Source: JBHGBB01 sp041946755 (GTDB lineage: Bacteria > UBP4 > UBA4092 > JAOAEQ01). Taken from it: a stretch of DNA of 9,733 bases. Below, one piece after another: positions 6,581 through 9,733 of the stretch. The position numbers and the translations under genes were made by a program. Every line of letters begins with the position of its first letter. Within the stretch, counting starts at the first letter, position 1. Below the pieces are notes generated by a model that worked only from the letters and a program-made list of their open reading frames with translations, made no database searches and was not told the DNA's origin. The DNA is taken from the NCBI GenBank assembly GCA_041946755.1, contig JBHGBB010000154.1, forward strand, positions 1 through 9,733. The letters run 5' to 3'.

Positions 6581-6639
6581 AGTAGGGGTTTGATTTATCA
6601 AACCCGAATGGTTCGGGCGTAATAAATTACGCCCCTACT
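6581..6639. repeat. 59-base cloverleaf-like palindromic element
   Basis: Every arm is perfectly complementary. The outer stem is AGTAGGGG (6581-6588) with CCCCTACT (6632-6639). Inside it are three consecutive 6-bp hairpins with no bases between arms: TTTGAT-TT-ATCAAA (6589-6602), CCCGAA-TGG-TTCGGG (6603-6617) and CGTAAT-AA-ATTACG (6618-6631). It begins 21 bases after the asd stop codon and ends 9 bases before the next start codon. It is not a tRNA: arm lengths, loops and conserved bases are wrong. It resembles REP-like palindromic elements bounded by GTAGGGG/CCCCTAC. The TTTCTTT after the outer stem could give some terminator activity. Confidence 0.85.
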
Positions 6640-6648
6640 TTCTTTATA

Positions 6649-7044
6649 ATGCAAAAACTCGAAGTTATTACTACTTCCCAGACCGCGCTGATTGATATCA
6701 CTCACCAGATCGAAGCTGCGGTTAAAAAGAGTAAAGTTGAAAGTGGAATATGTTATCTATTCGTTCCCCATACCACCGCGGGAATAACAATTAATGAAAA
6801 TGCCGACCCAACTGTCCAATCCGATATTTTGAAAGAACTCAATAAACTGATTCCGTTTGAGGATAACTATCGGCATTCGGAAGGGAATTCTGCTGCCCAT
6901 ATTAAATCGACGCTGGTTGGCTGTTCCCAATATATTCTGATTGAAAATGGCAGTCTATCGCTCGGTACCTGGCAGGGAATCTATTTCTGTGAATTCGATG
7001 GTCCGCGCCATCGGCAGGTATGGCTGAAAATTATCGAAAGATAA
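6649..7044 (+). CDS. YjbQ-family (UPF0047) protein
   Basis: Small 131-residue single-domain protein of the YjbQ/UPF0047 family. The family has a conserved metal-site-like histidine set, and some members show weak thiamine phosphate synthase activity; the true role is unsettled. Diagnostic segments are VPHTTAGITINENADP (about 39-54), HSEGNSAAHIKSTLVG (about 76-91, with H84) and LGTWQGIYFCEFDGPRHR (about 105-122). The start matches the usual MxxLEV opening. No other in-frame start exists back to a stop at 6583, and there is no recognisable Shine-Dalgarno. It sits directly after the cloverleaf-like element. Its relation to the amino-acid genes upstream is not evident. Confidence 0.92.
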   Translation: MQKLEVITTSQTALIDITHQIEAAVKKSKVESGICYLFVPHTTAGITINENADPTVQSDILKELNKLIPFEDNYRHSEGNSAAHIKSTLVGCSQYILIENGSLSLGTWQGIYFCEFDGPRHRQVWLKIIER

Positions 7045-7106
7045 AAGGTAACCGCAGAGACGCAACGGTTTAATTTAATACGCAAAGAAAACCAATTTAA
7101 CCTTTT
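7043..7106 (+). terminator. Possible terminator after the YjbQ-family gene
   Basis: AAAAGG with flanking TAA, overlapping the stop codon, can pair with TTAACCTTTT at about 7098-7106. T-rich sequence (TTTTTAATTT) follows. A smaller hairpin, AACCG (7050-7054) with CGGTT (7066-7070), lies inside. The arms are A/T-rich and the inner loop is long, so terminator function is plausible rather than clear. Confidence 0.4.
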
Positions 7107-7130
7107 TAATTTCAAGGAAGATAAAGACCT

Positions 7131-8741
7131 ATGAAACCAGTAAAAATCATTCTGTTAGCTATAATAATAATATCGATGTTTTGGTCAATCGCTCTTTCAA
7201 AATCGAATGCAGAGAATTGGATGAATGTGTTTCTGATGGGCGAAAAGATCGGGTATATGCACGAAACTAAATTGGAAACGACCTATAATAATGAACCGGT
7301 ATTAGAGGTAGATAGCGAAATGATCTCGAAACTCAGCCGGTTTGGATTAGAGTTTAATGTCCGGCAGTATTCGCAAGTATATCTGGCGAAAGATTATTCC
7401 GCTCGATACTGTAAATATGAAGAAGAGATGATGGGGAGTAATAAAATTATCACGGCAACGGTTCGAAAAGATAAACTGCTGGTCGATATCAATCTTAATG
7501 GAGATATCACCCGGCAGACAACTGATTGGTCCCCATTATATTATTTCGATGCCGCAGTTACCGAAAAGATTATCCATGATGGATTGACTGCAAATAAAAA
7601 ATACCAGTTTAAAATATATAGTCCGGAATTAGCCCGATGGTTCGATGTTTCGGTTGCTATCGGTACTACTGAACAGATAGAAGTAAATAAAGTCCAGAAA
7701 TCAGCTATAGTCGTTTATACCGATTATGCGCAAGCGAAAGAATTATCCTCTCGAACCTGGATAACCAAAGATGGGCAAGTGGTTAAAGCCGATGTCGGGA
7801 ATTATGGAATGGCGATGGTGCAAGTATCGGAAGCGGAAGCGAAAGAGTTCCGGCAGAAGATGGAAGTCAAAAATTTAGCTTCGATATCCAGCAACGTTAA
7901 TTTCGATGAACCAAGTGCAGTAACGAAAATGCGGGTTAATATTATCTCCACTGAAGGAGACCCGAAAACCATTATTCCGGAAGATAGTCGGCAGCAATGG
8001 GAGGTCTCTCATGATACCGTATCTTCATCGCGTATCCTGGTGATAACCGCAAATCAGATTGATGAAGCTACTTCACCGACGTTACCTTTAAAGTATAAAG
8101 ACGAGAGTATTACCCGGTATTTATCCAGTAGTCCTTATATCCAATCGGATGATACTGCAATTATTGCAGTTGCTAAACAAGTTGTCGGAAATGAAAAAAA
8201 TGCAGCAAAGGCAGCAATTGCTTTATGCCATTGGGTTAATGGCTATGTAGAAAATAAAGGGTTTGATACCGGATTCGCTTCTGCTAAAGAAACCTTGCAG
8301 AGTAAACGGGGAGATTGTACCGAGCATTCGGTATTACTCGCAGCGTTAACTCGGTCGATCGGGATTCCAACCAAAATCGCTACCGGGATAACCTATGCCG
8401 ATGATGCATTTTATTATCATATGTGGGTAGAAGTATATCTCGGGAAATGGATGCCATTGGATCCAACCATGGATGAGATTCGAGTTAATGCTACTCATAT
8501 TAAACTTGCGGAAACCGAAACCCGGGAAGATGAATTAAGCGATTATGCATTAAAACTGCTCCGGTCATTAAAAAAGTTCCAGTTACAGATTATTGATTAT
8601 GATATCGGTGCGGAACATCATCTGGCTGATGAAATGAAATCGAAAAGTATAGATGAACTAGACTTGAACAACCTGAATTTGAATGAGCAGAATCTTAAAG
8701 AGATATATAAACAGCTCGACCAGGTTTTAAATAACAATTAA
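7131..8741 (+). CDS. Exported transglutaminase-like (papain-fold) protein
   Basis: A 536-residue protein with a hydrophobic signal sequence (about 6-22; likely cleavage after SNA at 27), so it acts in the envelope or periplasm. The N-terminal 330 or so residues are beta-rich and unassigned. A transglutaminase-like domain covers roughly 340-450. Its catalytic triad is visible as C396 in RGDCTEHS, H430 in YYHMWVEVY and D444 in PLDPT, all in the usual order and spacing. The C-terminal 60 residues are charged, with an Asn/Leu-rich stretch (about 510-523) likely helical. Bacterial proteins of this superfamily include proteases and cross-linking enzymes; the substrate is unknown. AGGA at 7115-7118 is a rather distant Shine-Dalgarno (12 bases). 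Probably its own transcript, or read through from the YjbQ gene. Confidence 0.88.
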   Translation: MKPVKIILLAIIIISMFWSIALSKSNAENWMNVFLMGEKIGYMHETKLETTYNNEPVLEVDSEMISKLSRFGLEFNVRQYSQVYLAKDYSARYCKYEEEMMGSNKIITATVRKDKLLVDINLNGDITRQTTDWSPLYYFDAAVTEKIIHDGLTANKKYQFKIYSPELARWFDVSVAIGTTEQIEVNKVQKSAIVVYTDYAQAKELSSRTWITKDGQVVKADVGNYGMAMVQVSEAEAKEFRQKMEVKNLASISSNVNFDEPSAVTKMRVNIISTEGDPKTIIPEDSRQQWEVSHDTVSSSRILVITANQIDEATSPTLPLKYKDESITRYLSSSPYIQSDDTAIIAVAKQVVGNEKNAAKAAIALCHWVNGYVENKGFDTGFASAKETLQSKRGDCTEHSVLLAALTRSIGIPTKIATGITYADDAFYYHMWVEVYLGKWMPLDPTMDEIRVNATHIKLAETETREDELSDYALKLLRSLKKFQLQIIDYDIGAEHHLADEMKSKSIDELDLNNLNLNEQNLKEIYKQLDQVLNNN

Positions 8742-8759
8742 CGTTTGGCGTTCGACCTT

Positions 8760-8794
8760 GCCATTTTGGCATGATTCCTATGACCTAAAATGGC
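8760..8794 (+). terminator. Hairpin downstream of the transglutaminase-like gene
   Basis: GCCATTTT (8760-8767) pairs perfectly with AAAATGGC (8787-8794) around a 19-base loop; a competing small hairpin TGCCA-TTT-TGGCA overlaps the left arm. It lies 18 bases after the stop codon, where a terminator is expected, but no T-run follows, so it may only stabilise the 3' end. Confidence 0.35.
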
Positions 8795-8829
8795 ATAAAC
8801 ACTAGACTAAATAAAACTCTAAGTCTTCT

Positions 8830-8869
8830 CTAATACCAACAAAATCAGGATATCGCTTGATTTTATTAG
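8830..8869. repeat. Bulged inverted repeat upstream of the -24/-12 promoter
   Basis: CTAAT (8830-8834) and AAAATCA (8841-8847) pair with TGATTTT (8858-8864) and ATTAG (8865-8869), giving 12 paired positions with a 6-base bulge on the left arm. It lies about 80-120 bases upstream of the predicted start of transcription, a typical distance for a sigma-54 activator site. That role is inference only. Confidence 0.4.
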
Positions 8870-8894
8870 GGTAAAGCCGATATAAGGTCTAGAA

Positions 8895-8910
8895 AAACCA
8901 GAGCTGGTTT
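8895..8910. repeat. Short perfect inverted repeat before the -24 element
   Basis: AAACCAG and CTGGTTT are exact complements around a 2-base centre (AG), 12 bases upstream of the -24 element. It could be an operator or regulator binding site. Confidence 0.4.
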
Positions 8911-8922
8911 AAATCAGATATT

Positions 8923-8937
8923 TGGTATAGATTTTGC
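8923..8937 (+). promoter_or_regulatory. Candidate sigma-54 (-24/-12) promoter
   Basis: TGG (GG at 8924-8925) and TTGC (GC at 8936-8937) have exactly the 12-base phase needed by RpoN. The full element TGGTATAGATTTTGC matches the TGGCACG-N4-TTGC consensus at its most conserved positions. Transcription would start near 8949, about 120 bases before the receiver gene start. Confidence 0.55.
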
Positions 8938-9047
8938 GATTTATTCCTCTGAAAACATAGATAACATAAGTTTTTTGAATGTTTTATCTCAATAGAATTG
9001 AAATAATAAACAAGGTGTGATATTCTAAGTAGTAGGAAAATCAGATA

Positions 9048-9061
9048 CTTGCGAAAGCAAG
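9048..9061 (+). promoter_or_regulatory. GNRA-capped hairpin overlapping the ribosome binding site
   Basis: CTTGC and GCAAG form a perfect 5-bp stem closed by a GAAA tetraloop. The 3' arm covers AAG of the likely Shine-Dalgarno AAGGTG (9059-9064), 6 bases before the ATG at 9071. Folding could limit ribosome access; whether it regulates is unknown. Confidence 0.5.
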
Positions 9062-9070
9062 GTGTTGGAT

Positions 9071-9460
9071 ATGACCTTTGCGATATCTCCTTATACCAGA
9101 AGAAAAGTTCTTATCGTTGAAGATGACCGGAATAGCCGGTTGACATTGGAAGAGTTCTTGCAGCATGAAGGATTCTGTACGTTCGGTGTTCCCGATGGAT
9201 ACCATGTTCCGGAAATTATGATTAATGAACTAATCGATTTAGTTCTGCTGGATATGAATCTTCCCGGTAGAAATGGAATCCAGATTCTACGAGAAATCAG
9301 ATATCTCAGATCAGCATTGCCGGTGATCATGATTACCGGATCGAGTACCCCGGATTTGTTCCATGAATTGATTGAGTTGGATGCGTTTTCATTAGTCCCG
9401 AAACCAGTCGATATTCTGCTATTGCGTCAGGTGGTTCGAGACGCATTATTTCGATTTTAA
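9071..9460 (+). CDS. Receiver-only response regulator (CheY-like)
   Basis: Stand-alone phosphoacceptor domain of a two-component system; no output domain follows. In the 129-residue form the metal-binding acidic cluster is E17-D18-D19 (VLIVEDD), the phosphoacceptor is D61 (LVLLDMNLPG), the switch threonine is T89 (VIMITGSS), and the conserved lysine is K111 (VPKPVD). All key residues are intact, so it should be phosphorylatable. ATG 9071 is preferred over in-frame GTG 9062 and TTG 9065 because AAGGTG is well spaced for it and would overlap the others. No histidine kinase is in the window. It is followed 29 bases later by htpX. A sigma-54-type promoter precedes it. It could signal through protein-protein contact. 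Confidence 0.9.
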   Translation: MTFAISPYTRRKVLIVEDDRNSRLTLEEFLQHEGFCTFGVPDGYHVPEIMINELIDLVLLDMNLPGRNGIQILREIRYLRSALPVIMITGSSTPDLFHELIELDAFSLVPKPVDILLLRQVVRDALFRF

Positions 9461-9489
9461 CTGATATTTTAATAGGAGGGAATAAAAAA

Positions 9490-9733
9490 ATGAGTACATT
9501 AAAAACTGCAATGTTAATGGTCGTGTTAACCGTTATTTTAATGGGGGTTGGTTCATTCTGGGGTACGAATGGAATGATAATCATGTTAATCTTTTCTCTC
9601 GGAATGAACTTAGTGATGTATTGGTTCAGCGATAAGATGGTGTTAATGATGTACCGGGCGAAACCGATAACCCAACAGGATTCGCCGGAATTATTTCGGA
9701 TCGTAACCGAATTAACCCAAAGTGCCGGATTAC
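9490..9733 (+). CDS. htpX: HtpX-type membrane metalloprotease, 3' end missing
   Basis: Membrane zinc metalloprotease of family M48 that degrades damaged or misfolded membrane proteins, usually part of the envelope-stress response. The 81 visible residues cover an N-terminal membrane segment, a second hydrophobic stretch (about 29-46) and the strongly conserved MNLVMYWFSDKMVLMMYRA segment (about 39-57), followed by SPELFRIVTEL. The catalytic HEXXH lies beyond the window. The start is supported by a strong AGGAGG at 9474-9479 with about 10-base spacing. The 29-base gap to the receiver gene suggests one transcript. Confidence 0.93.
   Translation, partial: MSTLKTAMLMVVLTVILMGVGSFWGTNGMIIMLIFSLGMNLVMYWFSDKMVLMMYRAKPITQQDSPELFRIVTELTQSAGL

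Larger units (their letters stand above)
8742..9070. other. 329-base regulatory gap before the receiver gene
   Basis: No coding sequence was recognised. The gap contains a hairpin just after the upstream gene (8760-8794), a bulged inverted repeat (8830-8869), a 7-bp palindrome (8895-8910), a -24/-12 type promoter (8923-8937), and a hairpin overlapping the ribosome binding site (9048-9061). Confidence 0.6.

Noticed and set aside
6581..6639. Cloverleaf-like fold considered as a tRNA gene
   Set aside because: It is only 59 bases, with 2-3 base loops, no anticodon loop, no T-loop GTTCRA motif, and no spacing bases between arms.
6645..6650. TATAAT overlapping the start of the YjbQ-family gene
   Set aside because: Transcription would start inside the gene and no later in-frame start gives an intact family protein; likely a chance match.
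8940..9070. Leader with GAAA tetraloop considered as a c-di-GMP or other riboswitch
   Set aside because: The conserved core sequences of GEMM-type riboswitches are absent; only a simple hairpin is supported.
9333..9584. Minus-strand open frame across the receiver-htpX junction
   Set aside because: It overlaps two well-supported plus-strand genes and shows no recognisable protein features.

Overview
The window looks like a chromosomal segment of an anaerobic or microaerobic, Gram-negative-type bacterium from a poorly sampled lineage. The basis is a periplasm-facing 16-heme cytochrome c fused to a membrane cytochrome b domain, a CcsA/ResC-type (System II) cytochrome c maturation protein, a candidate sigma-54 promoter, moderately AT-rich DNA, and intergenic gaps filled with palindromic repeats. 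The sequence alone does not fix the phylum. No phage, plasmid, CRISPR, tRNA or rRNA feature was found.

Layout. (1) 3-647 (+) is the 3' part of a CcsA/ResC heme-handling protein. It converges on 746-3088 (-), a 780-residue cytochrome with 16 CXXCH motifs and a C-terminal b-type membrane domain. The two share a short repeat-rich gap that can act as a terminator. (2) 3089-3659 is a 571-base non-coding stretch. It holds the promoter of the cytochrome gene, several palindromes (three of them centred on CCATTGG), and a possible short-leader promoter for the next gene. (3) 3660-7044 (+) carries a housekeeping run: YggS-type PLP homeostasis protein, proC, asd, and a YjbQ-family protein. Every gap in this run contains a different repeat or palindrome. 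The most striking is a 59-base, fully paired, cloverleaf-like element at 6581-6639. (4) 7131-8741 (+) is an exported transglutaminase-like protein. (5) 8742-9070 is a regulatory gap with inverted repeats, a correctly spaced -24/-12 element, and a GNRA-capped hairpin overlapping a ribosome binding site. (6) 9071-9460 (+) is a receiver-only response regulator. It is followed after 29 bases, with a strong Shine-Dalgarno sequence, by the start of htpX (9490 to the window end).

How the genes relate. The CcsA-type protein would help attach heme to exported cytochromes such as its 16-heme neighbour, which probably links the quinone pool to periplasmic or extracellular electron acceptors. YggS and ProC are a well-known neighbour pair (PLP homeostasis and proline synthesis). 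Asd feeds lysine, threonine and methionine synthesis. The receiver protein and HtpX may form a sigma-54-driven envelope-stress unit. I found no clear new multi-gene system. The points most worth checking are the cytochrome fusion, the families of palindromic intergenic elements, and the sigma-54/hairpin leader in front of the receiver-htpX pair.
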